This document shows, one piece after another, positions 42,489 through 51,982 of a DNA stretch of 64,000 nucleotides. The DNA lies in NCBI GenBank assembly GCA_949372635.1, contig CASIAB010000008.1, forward strand, positions 62,001-126,000, written 5' to 3'. The DNA comes from an uncultured Pseudomonadales bacterium. Its GTDB lineage: Bacteria; Pseudomonadota; Gammaproteobacteria; Pseudomonadales; Pseudohongiellaceae. Each line of letters opens with the position of its first letter. The first letter of the stretch is position 1. The position numbers and the translations under genes are program-made. The notes beneath the pieces are model-generated. The model had not been told where the DNA came from and made no database searches. It saw only the letters and a list, made by a program, of their open reading frames with translations.

Positions 42489-42704
42489 TACTCTCAATCT
42501 TTTCCAAAAAACCTTTATTGAAAAGAAGCCTAACCCTTCGCCACAGCTAAAAAGACTTTTCACACAACGCTCGCATTCTAGCACCATAGCAGGGCAATGA
42601 GAATTGATTTGTAGCTTGAAACCGGTGATATACCGGTCTGATATTGACGCCATTACTTCTCGTCTTATTAAGAAATTTACTTTTTATCAGCAAGTTATGC
42701 CTGG

Positions 42705-43235
42705 CTAAGCTGAAAGGTGTACGTTCTCGTTGCGGGGTAACAAAGATAAGAGCTGGGCAATATTTTTGGATTGTCCAGGAAGGACCATTTCAGGATGGAT
42801 CTCCGCCAGCGGCATTAACACAAACCTTCTCTGCGTAGCTCGGGGATGAGGTAATATCAAGCGAGAAGTTTCAAGCTCTTGATTTCCATATGAAATAATA
42901 TCTATATCCAGAGTGCGAGCCTGATTCTTCTCGGCGCTGCGCTGACGACCATAATCGGCTTCAATGCCCTGCAAAACTGCCAAAAACTCGTTAGCAGAAG
43001 TCTTAGAGGGTACTCGCAGAACCATAGCTGCGTTGATAAAATCGCCGGCACCCCCAGGGCAATCTACTGGATCACTACGATACACAGAAGAGGAATCGGC
43101 TTCTATGCTAATGAGTCGCAGACTCTCCATCGCAGAAAACACGATCTCTCTCGGAGAAAGATTCAAATAGGGCAGGTTCGAGCCTAGGCTGACCGCTACT
43201 AAATTGCTATCGGTGGTATTGCTCAGAATACTCAT
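42705..43235 (-). CDS. folK: 2-amino-4-hydroxy-6-hydroxymethyldihydropteridine pyrophosphokinase
   Basis: A 176-residue folate enzyme transferring pyrophosphate from ATP to the pterin. It has VSLGSN, the [21 protein letters not shown] substrate loop, and the diagnostic [12 protein letters not shown] followed by [16 protein letters not shown]. It overlaps the end of hemE by 29 nt, so the two are translationally coupled, an unusual pairing. A slightly later start is possible. Confidence 0.96.
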   Translation of the reverse strand: MSILSNTTDSNLVAVSLGSNLPYLNLSPREIVFSAMESLRLISIEADSSSVYRSDPVDCPGGAGDFINAAMVLRVPSKTSANEFLAVLQGIEADYGRQRSAEKNQARTLDIDIISYGNQELETSRLILPHPRATQRRFVLMPLAEIHPEMVLPGQSKNIAQLLSLLPRNENVHLSA

Positions 43236-44268
43236 GTACCGCTTCGACGAAATGTGATACGTGGTCCGGATTTACCTCCGGAGTGATTCCATGACCAAGA
43301 TTGAATACATGGCCCTCGCCAGAACCGAAGCTCTTTAGAATGGTTGCCACTTCTTCACGAATGACAGCGGGAGATGCATGAAGAATTGAGGGATCCATAT
43401 TGCCTTGCAGGGCAACTCGATCTCCAACCCTTTCCCGGGCATCACCAATTTCTGTCGTCCAATCCAAGCCGATCGCATTACAGCCTGAGTCGGCAATCGA
43501 TTCAAGCCACTGTCCACCGTTCTTTGTGAAAACGATAGCAGGAACTCGCCTGCCCTCATTTTCTTTTTTTAGCTTACTGACGATCTTCGTCATGTAATTG
43601 AGAGAAAATTCTCGATAAGCGTTGCCGCTTAGAATCCCGCCCCAGGTATCAAATATCTGGACGGCTTGCACACCGGCACGGATCTGTGCATTCAAGTATT
43701 GAGCAACTGAATCTGCCAATCTTTCTAATAACAAGTGCATAGCTTCGGGATGATCATACATGAATTGCTTAGCGAGCCGAAAATCCTTACTCCCCCCTCC
43801 TTCGATCATGTAAGTCGCCAAGGTCCAAGGGCTCCCAGAAAACCCGATCAGCGGTACCGTCCCATTCAATTCTTTGCGAATTACCGACACGGCATCTGTC
43901 ACATAGGACAACTCATCCGCAATATCTACGTCGGGCAATTGCTCGACATCCGCCGCTGACCGAATCACCTTATGAAACTTTGGCCCCTCTCCTTCGGAAA
44001 AATACAAACCCTGCCCGAGCGCATCGGGTATTGTAAGTATATCTGAGAATAATATGGCAGCATCGAAGGGGTAACGCCTCAAAGGCTGCATCGTGACCTC
44101 ACATGCTAATTGTGGCGTTTTACATACAGTTAGGAAATCACCTGCCTGCTTGCGCGTGGCACGGTACTCCGGCAAATAGCGGCCTGCCTGTCGCATCATC
44201 CATACAGGGGTAACATCTACGGGCTCACCCAATAGGGCTTTCAATAGTCGGTCATTCTTTAAAGTCAC
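43207..44268 (-). CDS. hemE: Uroporphyrinogen decarboxylase
   Basis: A 353-residue heme-pathway enzyme that removes four acetate carboxyls from uroporphyrinogen III. It has the arginine-containing [14 protein letters not shown] signature near residue 24, [12 protein letters not shown] with the catalytic Asp, [16 protein letters not shown], and [16 protein letters not shown]. It overlaps folK downstream. Confidence 0.98.
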   Translation of the reverse strand: MTLKNDRLLKALLGEPVDVTPVWMMRQAGRYLPEYRATRKQAGDFLTVCKTPQLACEVTMQPLRRYPFDAAILFSDILTIPDALGQGLYFSEGEGPKFHKVIRSAADVEQLPDVDIADELSYVTDAVSVIRKELNGTVPLIGFSGSPWTLATYMIEGGGSKDFRLAKQFMYDHPEAMHLLLERLADSVAQYLNAQIRAGVQAVQIFDTWGGILSGNAYREFSLNYMTKIVSKLKKENEGRRVPAIVFTKNGGQWLESIADSGCNAIGLDWTTEIGDARERVGDRVALQGNMDPSILHASPAVIREEVATILKSFGSGEGHVFNLGHGITPEVNPDHVSHFVEAVHEYSEQYHR

Positions 44269-44453
44269 AGCTTACTCACTTTGCTTGGTGGGGTATGGTC
44301 ACCAGCAGTTCCAACATCGGATTGGGAACAGCGTTGATTGCTCGAGCCTGAAGAGGGGGCAATTTTACACGAGCCGTATTTATTCACAATCTAGACATCG
44401 AGCCAAACTGCTCCTGCGTCTTTCGCTGCATTCAAAAGGATTTGGCGTACTCG

Positions 44454-46079
44454 CTACTTTAAAGATTCGGGCTTGGAATCTACCAGCTCTTGGATATCAG
44501 TTTGAATCCCGGCCACAGATCGCACCCATGGCTCATTAGAACGAAGCTTGGCCGAAAGAGAAGAAATCGACCGAGCTGCCTCATTCCTATCACCGAAAGT
44601 AGCGAGCACGGCTACGAACCAGGGCTTGCCTTGATAGCGTGTTTCGAAATAACCAGCAGGATGACCCGTATTCAATTGCGCAACAAATTCGCTGATATTT
44701 GCTTCCGAGTACGAGGCTAAAAGTTGTACGGCATAGTCCCTAGGGGATGCCTGAAGGAGCTGTTCCACAAATGGCGATGCTGTTGCTATCACCACTGTCT
44801 CTTCAACCGCTGCAATCTCAACAACAGGCCCCGCCACCTCAGCAGGGACAACTAGTAGAGATTCATTAATTTCAGCGCCATGGTTCGGCAGAGGAACTGA
44901 GTCCGCGACCTCTCCTCTTGGAGATGTCGCTACTGAATTCGATTTGTCGAAATCCGCAACTTCAGACACAGGGAATTTTTCCAACTCAGCGACGGCCACT
45001 TCAACTGCAGCCGGTTGCTCGGACACGGCAGCAGGCAACTCAGTTGCCGGCTCAACTTCGATAGCTTGTGCTGTCTTTGGAGTCACCGCAACAATGATAG
45101 GTATCGACTCTGTCTCGCGCGGGCCTCTTTCCCAAAAAAGTAAAGTTCCGGATAGCATCACAACTAGCGTGGCAGCAGCAAACCAATACCTAGGCTGAAT
45201 ACTGACTACGGGACTTCTCTTCACATCCGGATTGTAACCGTCTAGCGCTTCAATTCCTTCGAGCTCATCATCTTGCGCAATCCTATCGCCGCTATAGGAT
45301 GGACAGGTGTCCACAAACTCATCGCGTTCGCTGGCGGGCGCAGCTGCGTTAAGAGCATCAACTACTAGATTGTTAATCGCGCCAGGCATACCCAGCGATG
45401 AATTATGAATGGCACCCACGATGCCAACGTCAATTGGCAATTCTTTTGTGAATCTGGCTGTCGCCAACTTGAAGCGAATATATTCTTGAGTCTCGTCACT
45501 GGCAAACCCATCCAACGGAAAAACCGCAAGACGCTCCTTTGCATCGACAGTCAGTGTGCTTTGCAGCAGGCTATCGAGCTGGTTTTCTCCAAACAGCAAT
45601 GCATGGATACTCGAGTTAACACAGCTGACTAATAGTTTCGTGAGCAAATGCAATACTTCGTCACTAAGCTCGTGAGCATCATCTATTATCAATATCAGCG
45701 AACTCGCTTCCAGATCGAGTTCCGCAGCATAACGACAGATCTGTTCTATTGAGGAGTTACTATCCGAACTATCCGTGAACTTAAATCCTAGGGCGCCCTG
45801 TAACATCTCAAGAAATTGACTTTGATTCATGAACAAAGTAGCAGCCACCTTTGCAACCACAGCCTCATCAGCGAATCGATCACAAAGATTTGTAGCAAGG
45901 GTAGTCTTGCCAGCGCCCAAGGGCCCGGTAACGGATATCATGGCGTTACTGTAAAGAGAAAACTCTACGATCTGGTCAAGTAAATTTTGACGTTGACCAC
46001 TGCAATAAAAATCGCGGCTCTTTGCGTCAGGCACGAACGGGTCGAAGTCAAGATTTAGCCATTGGGTATATGTATTCAT
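44454..46079 (-). CDS. damX: DamX-like AAA ATPase with C-terminal SPOR domain
   Basis: A 541-residue protein. It has an N-terminal ATPase domain of the ExeA/DamX type with Walker A GPLGAGKT at 52-59 and LILIIDDAHELSDE as Walker B, a single transmembrane helix at about 305-323 (WFAAATLVVMLSGTLLFW), a Pro/Ala/Val-rich periplasmic linker, and a C-terminal SPOR domain (YAVQLLASYSEANISEFV) that binds denuded septal peptidoglycan. A cell-division role is inferred from that architecture and from the aroK-aroB-damX order. It lies 9 nt after aroB. Confidence 0.92.
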   Translation of the reverse strand: MNTYTQWLNLDFDPFVPDAKSRDFYCSGQRQNLLDQIVEFSLYSNAMISVTGPLGAGKTTLATNLCDRFADEAVVAKVAATLFMNQSQFLEMLQGALGFKFTDSSDSNSSIEQICRYAAELDLEASSLILIIDDAHELSDEVLHLLTKLLVSCVNSSIHALLFGENQLDSLLQSTLTVDAKERLAVFPLDGFASDETQEYIRFKLATARFTKELPIDVGIVGAIHNSSLGMPGAINNLVVDALNAAAPASERDEFVDTCPSYSGDRIAQDDELEGIEALDGYNPDVKRSPVVSIQPRYWFAAATLVVMLSGTLLFWERGPRETESIPIIVAVTPKTAQAIEVEPATELPAAVSEQPAAVEVAVAELEKFPVSEVADFDKSNSVATSPRGEVADSVPLPNHGAEINESLLVVPAEVAGPVVEIAAVEETVVIATASPFVEQLLQASPRDYAVQLLASYSEANISEFVAQLNTGHPAGYFETRYQGKPWFVAVLATFGDRNEAARSISSLSAKLRSNEPWVRSVAGIQTDIQELVDSKPESLK

Positions 46080-46088
46080 CTACGCTGC

Positions 46089-47189
46089 TTACGTACTTAT
46101 CATACAGAGATTGTCACCAGCGGTTAAAGTGCTCTCGAGTAGTGATGGGTCGATATCTCCATCGACTACACCTTCACCTATAGCTTTTAGTAATACAAAC
46201 CTGATTTTGCCCGATTCCGCTTTCTTATCTGACAACATTAAATCCAAATATTGCTCTACTGATATATCGGAAGGAGGGAGCACTGGCATACCAAAATTTT
46301 CTTCTAAGACGGCACGAATCCGCTTCGCAACCGCTAGGTCAATCCAGCCTAGTTTGTGTGACAAGTCAGCCGCCAACACCATGCCCATTGCAACGGTCTC
46401 ACCATGTAGCCAATTGCCATAGCCGCTTGCGGTTTCTATCGCATGACCAAAAGTGTGCCCGAAATTAAGCACTGCTCGAACCCCTGACTCCCGCTCATCC
46501 TTGGCCACAATTTCGGCCTTAATCTCGCAACAGGTTCTAATTGTCTGCGACAAAAGCGCTGAATCAGAGTTGCCAATGTCTTGACTGTTTGCCTCGAGCC
46601 AATCAAAAAACTCAGCGTCGTAGATGAGCCCGTACTTGAGCACCTCTGCAAGACCCGCTTTTACTTCGCGTCGTGGCAAGGTACTCAAAACATCAGTATC
46701 AGCTAACACACAGATGGGCTGATAGAACGCACCGATCATATTCTTACCCAGAGGATGGTTCACCCCTGTCTTCCCTCCTACCGACGAGTCCACCTGCGCC
46801 AGCAGTGTAGTAGGAATCTGAATGAAGTTAATTCCTCGTAGATAGGTCGCAGCAGCAAACCCAGTGATGTCGCCCACAACACCGCCGCCTAAAGCGATTA
46901 ACAAAGTATTCCGATCGTATTTGCCAGCAATTAACACGTTGTAAATATGACTTATAGCATCGAGGTCCTTATGCGCCTCGCCATCTGGAAGAACGATATC
47001 TAGCACATCCTGCCCAGGGAATAGCTGCTTCGCCTTATTCATATAAAGAGGCGCAACCACATCATTACTGACAATAACTACCCTACCCTTTCCTGAATAC
47101 GATGCCACAAGTTCTGCCTTGTTGAGTAAGCCCTGACCAATAAAGATTGGATAGGATCTTTCACCTAGTTCAACGTCTACAGTAATCAT
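46089..47189 (-). CDS. aroB: 3-dehydroquinate synthase
   Basis: A 366-residue NAD- and zinc-dependent shikimate-pathway enzyme. It has the NAD loop GGGVVGDITGFAAA, SVGGKTGVNHPLGKN, the zinc-binding HTFGHAIE and HGETVAMGM. It lies 36 nt after aroK and directly before damX. Confidence 0.98.
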   Translation of the reverse strand: MITVDVELGERSYPIFIGQGLLNKAELVASYSGKGRVVIVSNDVVAPLYMNKAKQLFPGQDVLDIVLPDGEAHKDLDAISHIYNVLIAGKYDRNTLLIALGGGVVGDITGFAAATYLRGINFIQIPTTLLAQVDSSVGGKTGVNHPLGKNMIGAFYQPICVLADTDVLSTLPRREVKAGLAEVLKYGLIYDAEFFDWLEANSQDIGNSDSALLSQTIRTCCEIKAEIVAKDERESGVRAVLNFGHTFGHAIETASGYGNWLHGETVAMGMVLAADLSHKLGWIDLAVAKRIRAVLEENFGMPVLPPSDISVEQYLDLMLSDKKAESGKIRFVLLKAIGEGVVDGDIDPSLLESTLTAGDNLCMIST

Positions 47190-47225
47190 TTTTCTCTATT
47201 CCAGATTTTGATTAAGGGTTCTTTG

Positions 47226-47780
47226 CTAAAAATAACCTGCTTGCGAACCGCCCATTTCAACTTTAAGTTGTTTACAAATTTCCTGACTAACGGTCTTCGG
47301 ATTTCTTCGATAAGTATCCACAACCATGTCCGCAACTTCTTGATAAAGCGGCTCGCGGATTTCCATCAACTCACGAATTTTTTGCTCAGGGTTAGGCGTT
47401 TGCAGCAACGGTCTTGCTTTATCGCGACTCATTCTTTCTAACTGCTGGCTTATAGGTGCGCGCAGGTAAACTACGACGCCTCTAGTCTTTAACCATTTAC
47501 GGTTCTCGGCTAAGATGATAGCTCCGCCGCCCGTCGCTAACACAATGTTCTTATTCTGAGTGAGCTGCTCGATCATCCGCGTTTCACGAACCCGAAATCC
47601 GCTCTCGCCTTCCACATCGAAAATCCAAGGTATGTCGGCCCCAGTAGAAGCCTCTATTTCAAGATCGGAGTCGAAAAACTTCAGGCCAAGCGAATCGGCA
47701 AGTACGCGGCCGGTCGTAGTCTTACCAACACCCATTGGTCCAATAAGGAATAAATTTCCAGAATAGCTCATACACTGCAC
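47226..47780 (-). CDS. aroK: Shikimate kinase
   Basis: A P-loop kinase of 184 residues phosphorylating shikimate. It has Walker A GPMGVGKTT at 13-21, the substrate DSD motif in FFDSDLEIE, ETRMIEQL, GGGAI, and the lid segment RDKARPLLQT. A start at the fourth codon (MSYSGN) is also possible. It starts the aroK-aroB-damX unit. Upstream, the pilMNOPQ genes found here in many Gammaproteobacteria are absent. Confidence 0.97.
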   Translation of the reverse strand: MQCMSYSGNLFLIGPMGVGKTTTGRVLADSLGLKFFDSDLEIEASTGADIPWIFDVEGESGFRVRETRMIEQLTQNKNIVLATGGGAIILAENRKWLKTRGVVVYLRAPISQQLERMSRDKARPLLQTPNPEQKIRELMEIREPLYQEVADMVVDTYRRNPKTVSQEICKQLKVEMGGSQAGYF

Positions 47781-48617
47781 ACCCAGACTTCAGCTTACTT
47801 ATTACTTGGCTGACTCGATCGCATAAGAACCACGGAGACTAAATCACCCATGCGCGGTAAACCCGGAATAATTACGGTTGTTTTAAACAGTAATTAGTGG
47901 TGGCTTTCTTGCCAAAATTGCTTAAAGCGCTAATATTATTCATCTTTTCAAGCGCTTAATAAGCCCCTAAAACTTTTTACTTCCGACCAACTTCTTAGAA
48001 TGAAACGATTGTCCGACCCTACCAAACGACGAATTAATGGACCAACTCCCTAGCAGACTTGAAGAATATTTCTAATGATAACAAAAACTTAGGATATGCT
48101 TCCTCAAATTTCAGTGCTCCAGATTTCAACATCGAACGAAAATAAAATTTTTATAGTTATCAATTGATTATCAGACTTTAAGAACAAACAACTTTACCAT
48201 TAAATAATGCAACACGCCTGCACGCAATTCTTGAATCAGCTCACGTTTGTACTCCCGAGCAATCGCTTGAAGCTCAGATTAGCTGAGGCTTCGGGCGATA
48301 TCGAATAAATTTCTAGCCAATTTCTCCTCCCACTGTAAATCTGATCGATAATTGAGCAGAATTGCCAGCCATAAATCTTCGAAATTCTTTCCGAGAAACT
48401 CTTTTGCCATCAATGTATTTTTCCCTTAATCCCAAAGGTTGGCATTAAGTCCCAAGATAAAAAGGCATTTTTGGATGCTGAGTGTATAATAAATATTGCG
48501 CTTAAAGCCCATATCAAGCGACTGGAGCCAATTACGTGGCTCAGTGCTCGTTTCTTCGCATATTAAAGTGAAAAATGATTCACAGCCGGCAGCTAATCTT
48601 CGAGACTCAAGTTACCC
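47781..48617. other. Gene-poor divergent intergenic region between aroK and mrcA
   Basis: About 840 nt, AT-rich, between two divergent genes. It must hold both promoters. The only readable coding is the small interrupted frame at 48171-48410 on the minus strand. I find no trace of pilM-Q, which occupy this position in Pseudomonas and relatives, and no repeat or RNA gene. Confidence 0.6.
48171..48410 (-). pseudogene. Small ORF interrupted by one TAA (79 codons in total)
   Basis: ATG at 48410 with AAGGG about 11 nt upstream opens a 43-codon frame (MAKEFLGKNFEDLWLAILL...). It ends in TAA at 48279-48281 and then stays open in the same frame for 35 more codons (SELQAIAREYKRELIQELR...) to TGA at 48171-48173. 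Both parts are amphipathic helix-like and coherent with each other, suggesting one protein recently broken by a nonsense mutation. A 43-residue product is the alternative. I do not recognise the family. Confidence 0.4.
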
Positions 48618-51008
48618 GTGCAGATAAAAATTCAGAAAATACTAAAATGGACAGCCACAATAGGCGTCGCTGGGATGGCTGGCGCGGTCATGGTTGCCTC
48701 TGCGGCCTATCTCTACCTGGCGCCGCTGCTCCCAAATGCTGAAACCTATCGAAATGTCCAGCTAGAAACACCGCTGCGAATCTACACCTCCGACAGACGC
48801 CTAATCGACGAAATCGGAAATCGGCGAGATCCCGTGGACTACATGGACATCCCCCCCATACTCACAAATGCGCTCATAGCAACTGAAGACCTCCGCTTCT
48901 ATTCCCACCCCGGCGTAGATCCAAAAGGCTTAGTGCGCGGGCTCTACGGCATTATTCGCGGCGTTAATCTGGGCGGCGGCAGCACCATTACCATGCAGCT
49001 TACGAACAACCTTTCGTTCGACAGCGACAATGTCTATCTGCGAAAGATCAAATCGATTCCCTTTGCCTTGCAGATTGAAAGCGAGCTTACTAAGGAAGAA
49101 ATCCTGACGTTGTATCTAAATACCGCCTACTTCGGAGCCGGCGCCGATGGCATCGGTGCCGCTGCCTATGTCTATTACGGTAAGGAAGTTAACGAACTCT
49201 CACTATCAGAGGCTGCCATGATGATCTCATTGCTGCCCTGCCCTTCTACCTGCAACCCCTTGAGCAACCCTACTAGAGCGATCGACCGTCGCCGAGTCCG
49301 ACTCGCAAACATGCTCAAACAGGGAATGATCAATCAGCCTGAGTTTGCAGACGCTGACCGCTCGCCAATCACTGCTCAGCGTCGCAATCGTGATATCGAA
49401 GTATCGGCACCCTATGTCGCAGAAATGGTCCGCCAACAGCTATACGACGAGCACGGCGAAGAAGCTTACAGTCAGGGCTTTGAAGTGATAACAACCATCG
49501 ATGGAGACAAGCAGCTTGCTGCGAATAAATCGCTAGTAGATGGTTTGGAGAACTATTACGACAAGCGACATGGATATCGAGGCGCAACCGCAAACTATCC
49601 TCTGAAGCTCTATGTGGACGATAACACAGATGCGAAAGATGCTTGGGTAGCAGAACTACAGCAGGTGTCCGTAATCGGAAACCAACATCCCGCAATCGTC
49701 ACTTCTGTGGAAGATCTGAGTTTCGAGGCAGTTTTAAAGTCCGGGCAAAGTGCAAAGGTCGAATGGGACGGTATTAGCTGGGCCTATACATTCAATTCCA
49801 GAAATGATGCCTGGCCACCGCCAGATATAGCGGCCGATGCCGTGCAGGTGGGCGACCTGATTCGCCTGAAGAATGTGGATGGACAATGGCAACTTGGGCA
49901 AATTCCGGACATACAGGGAGCGCTTGTATCCATGTCGCCAAGCAATGGCGAAATAATTGCCTTAGTTGGAGGCTATGATTTTCAACACAGCCAGGTAAAC
50001 CGCGTTATTACCCCAAGGCCTCCGGGCTCAAACTTTAAACCTTTCCTCTATGGCACTGCGCTGGAACAAGGCTATTCAGCTGCAACGACCATCAATGACG
50101 CACCCATTTCTCGTGGACGCTATCGACCGAATAACTATGAAAACAATTTCCTGGGCCCTATCACTCTGCGCTACGCTTTAAAAGAATCTCGGAACGTACC
50201 TGCCGTGCGATTGTACGATCAAGTCGGTGATGACAAAGTACTCGCGTTCGCGGCAAAGTTTGGTTTTCAAACGCAGAACTTCCCACGCAATGACCTCACC
50301 GTTGCACTCGGCAGTCAGGACGTTCAGCCGCTTGAAGTGGTAACTGCCTACTCAGCGATCGCAAATGGCGGCCACAAAGTCGAGCCCTGGCTCATTAAGG
50401 AAATTTCTAACCTAGCTGCTGGAACTGTGTTCAAAGCAATACCTATAGCTGTCTGTGACAACTGCCAAACTACTTCCGATGATGACGCAGCTGAAATAAT
50501 TCCAGCGCCACGAATCATAGATCCGCAGGTCGCATTTATTCTGAACTCTATGCTGCGTTCGGTCATCGAAGAAGGTAGTGGAGCGATGGTCAATAGAGAT
50601 ATAGGTCGCGGCGACCTCATGGGCAAGACCGGCACTACGAATGGACCTCAAGAGCTTTGGTTCTCGGGCTTCAATAGAGACATCGCTACTACGGTATTTA
50701 TCGGCTTCGATCAGCCAGAGCCACTAGGAGAGAGAGAGCAAGGGGCAACGATTGCCGTACCCATTTGGATCGACTTCATGAAGGTTGCCCTAAAGGGTAT
50801 GCCTGAGAATACGATGAAACGTCCCGATGGAATAGAAGATCGTCTCATCAACAAAACAACGGGAGCGCCCGCCACTCCGGGCGAGCCTGATACGATATTT
50901 GAGTATTTCAGAGCCCAAAACGCGCCGACAGCTGGCGGCGCGTTGTTACCAAGTAGTGATCCTGCGGGCGGAGAAAACGATGAACTTTCTACCGAAACGA
51001 TTTTCTAG
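48618..51008 (+). CDS. mrcA: Class A penicillin-binding protein 1A (bifunctional transglycosylase/transpeptidase)
   Basis: A 796-residue protein from a GTG start. It has an N-terminal membrane anchor (about 10-35), a glycosyltransferase family 51 domain with the catalytic glutamate at E90 in ATEDLRFYSHPGVD and GGSTITMQL, an OB-like insert, and a transpeptidase domain. The transpeptidase has S471-x-x-K474 (GSNFKP), the second motif SRN, and KTGTT near 670. It polymerises and cross-links peptidoglycan in the periplasm. Its position opposite aroK supports the PBP1A (ponA/mrcA) assignment. Confidence 0.95.
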   Translation: MQIKIQKILKWTATIGVAGMAGAVMVASAAYLYLAPLLPNAETYRNVQLETPLRIYTSDRRLIDEIGNRRDPVDYMDIPPILTNALIATEDLRFYSHPGVDPKGLVRGLYGIIRGVNLGGGSTITMQLTNNLSFDSDNVYLRKIKSIPFALQIESELTKEEILTLYLNTAYFGAGADGIGAAAYVYYGKEVNELSLSEAAMMISLLPCPSTCNPLSNPTRAIDRRRVRLANMLKQGMINQPEFADADRSPITAQRRNRDIEVSAPYVAEMVRQQLYDEHGEEAYSQGFEVITTIDGDKQLAANKSLVDGLENYYDKRHGYRGATANYPLKLYVDDNTDAKDAWVAELQQVSVIGNQHPAIVTSVEDLSFEAVLKSGQSAKVEWDGISWAYTFNSRNDAWPPPDIAADAVQVGDLIRLKNVDGQWQLGQIPDIQGALVSMSPSNGEIIALVGGYDFQHSQVNRVITPRPPGSNFKPFLYGTALEQGYSAATTINDAPISRGRYRPNNYENNFLGPITLRYALKESRNVPAVRLYDQVGDDKVLAFAAKFGFQTQNFPRNDLTVALGSQDVQPLEVVTAYSAIANGGHKVEPWLIKEISNLAAGTVFKAIPIAVCDNCQTTSDDDAAEIIPAPRIIDPQVAFILNSMLRSVIEEGSGAMVNRDIGRGDLMGKTGTTNGPQELWFSGFNRDIATTVFIGFDQPEPLGEREQGATIAVPIWIDFMKVALKGMPENTMKRPDGIEDRLINKTTGAPATPGEPDTIFEYFRAQNAPTAGGALLPSSDPAGGENDELSTETIF

Positions 51009-51044
51009 GCTATCTTTAACATAGCTGATTTAAAACCAATGGGC

Positions 51045-51254
51045 TTATACGCGCCTAGCACCAAATCGCTTCTTAAATCGATCTACTCGACCACCGCTGT
51101 CCAATATCTTCTGCTTACCAGTATAGAACGGATGACACTGAGAACATACTTCAATAAGAATGTCCTTGCCCAGAGTGGACTTGGTCTCGATTACATTGCC
51201 ACAGCTACACGTAGCTTTCATGGCTTCGTATTTTGGGTGAATTCCGGGTTTCAT
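51045..51254 (-). CDS. rpmE: 50S ribosomal protein L31 (zinc-containing form)
   Basis: A 69-residue protein with the four zinc-ligand cysteines of the C+ form: C16 and C18 (TCSCG), C37 and C40 (VCSQC), followed by HPFYTGKQ. Presence of the cysteines indicates the zinc-replete paralogue. It converges on mrcA with a 36-nt gap. Confidence 0.97.
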   Translation of the reverse strand: MKPGIHPKYEAMKATCSCGNVIETKSTLGKDILIEVCSQCHPFYTGKQKILDSGGRVDRFKKRFGARRV

Positions 51255-51461
51255 AATATTTCCTCTTAGTTAATGTCGCCACGGCAGTCGATTTTCGCTG
51301 CTGCACCACATCTGCTTTTAACCCAGATTCGCCTATTTTTTAGGGCATAGCCATCTGAGCGCTCGCATTTTAACAGAGAAGAGGAAAGACGCAAGTAGCC
51401 TACTAAAGAGAATATAGGGGGATAATAAATGGTTAAGTTAGAGAGTGCAGACCAGCAAGGG

Positions 51462-51752
51462 CTATTCGCGTAACTGACGGTGGTTTTTCACAACCTCTGC
51501 CATGATCTTACTGAACAGTTCCGTAACTAGTGCGGGGTTCAGATTATACTTCTCACAGAGCGCGCTTAGCTCTGCAAGCTTCTCGGCTTCGCGAGTGGCG
51601 TCGAGCGGCTCAAGCGCCTGGCTTGCCTTCAATAGGCCAACCTGGTGAGTAGACTCGAAACGTTTCCCAAGCAGCTCAACTAATTCCTGATCGATAACAT
51701 CGATCTGTTCTCTGGCTGCGAGCAATTCTGCTGGTGGGGGCTTCGATGCCAT
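51462..51752 (-). CDS. Chorismate mutase, AroQ class
   Basis: The start is taken at ATG 51752, which has AAGGA 7 nt upstream; it gives 96 residues, the normal size of a stand-alone AroQ domain. The longer frame from 51896 adds 48 residues with no family match. The helix-1 pattern REQIDVIDQELVELLGKRFEST carries the catalytic Arg/Asp arrangement, and helix 3 ends EVVKNHRQL. It converts chorismate to prephenate. Isochorismate-pyruvate lyase (PchB-like) activity is an alternative in this fold. Confidence 0.88.
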   Translation of the reverse strand: MASKPPPAELLAAREQIDVIDQELVELLGKRFESTHQVGLLKASQALEPLDATREAEKLAELSALCEKYNLNPALVTELFSKIMAEVVKNHRQLRE

Positions 51753-51982
51753 TTTCTTATCCTTGCACGATTCTTTAACCATCGCGCTCGATGCAGGACG
51801 GAAAACCGTTGAAGTATAAACTATCGGGATAGAGGCGCAAGGTATCGAAGGGTTCAAGTGCTTAGATATGCAATCCTGCCCCAACCTAGCCCTCAAATCC
51901 CAGGCGCATGTTGTTTGCTAAACCTTTTAAACTTAGTATGCGATTCTGAGCAAGCCACTTTATAATCTCACCCCTAAATATA

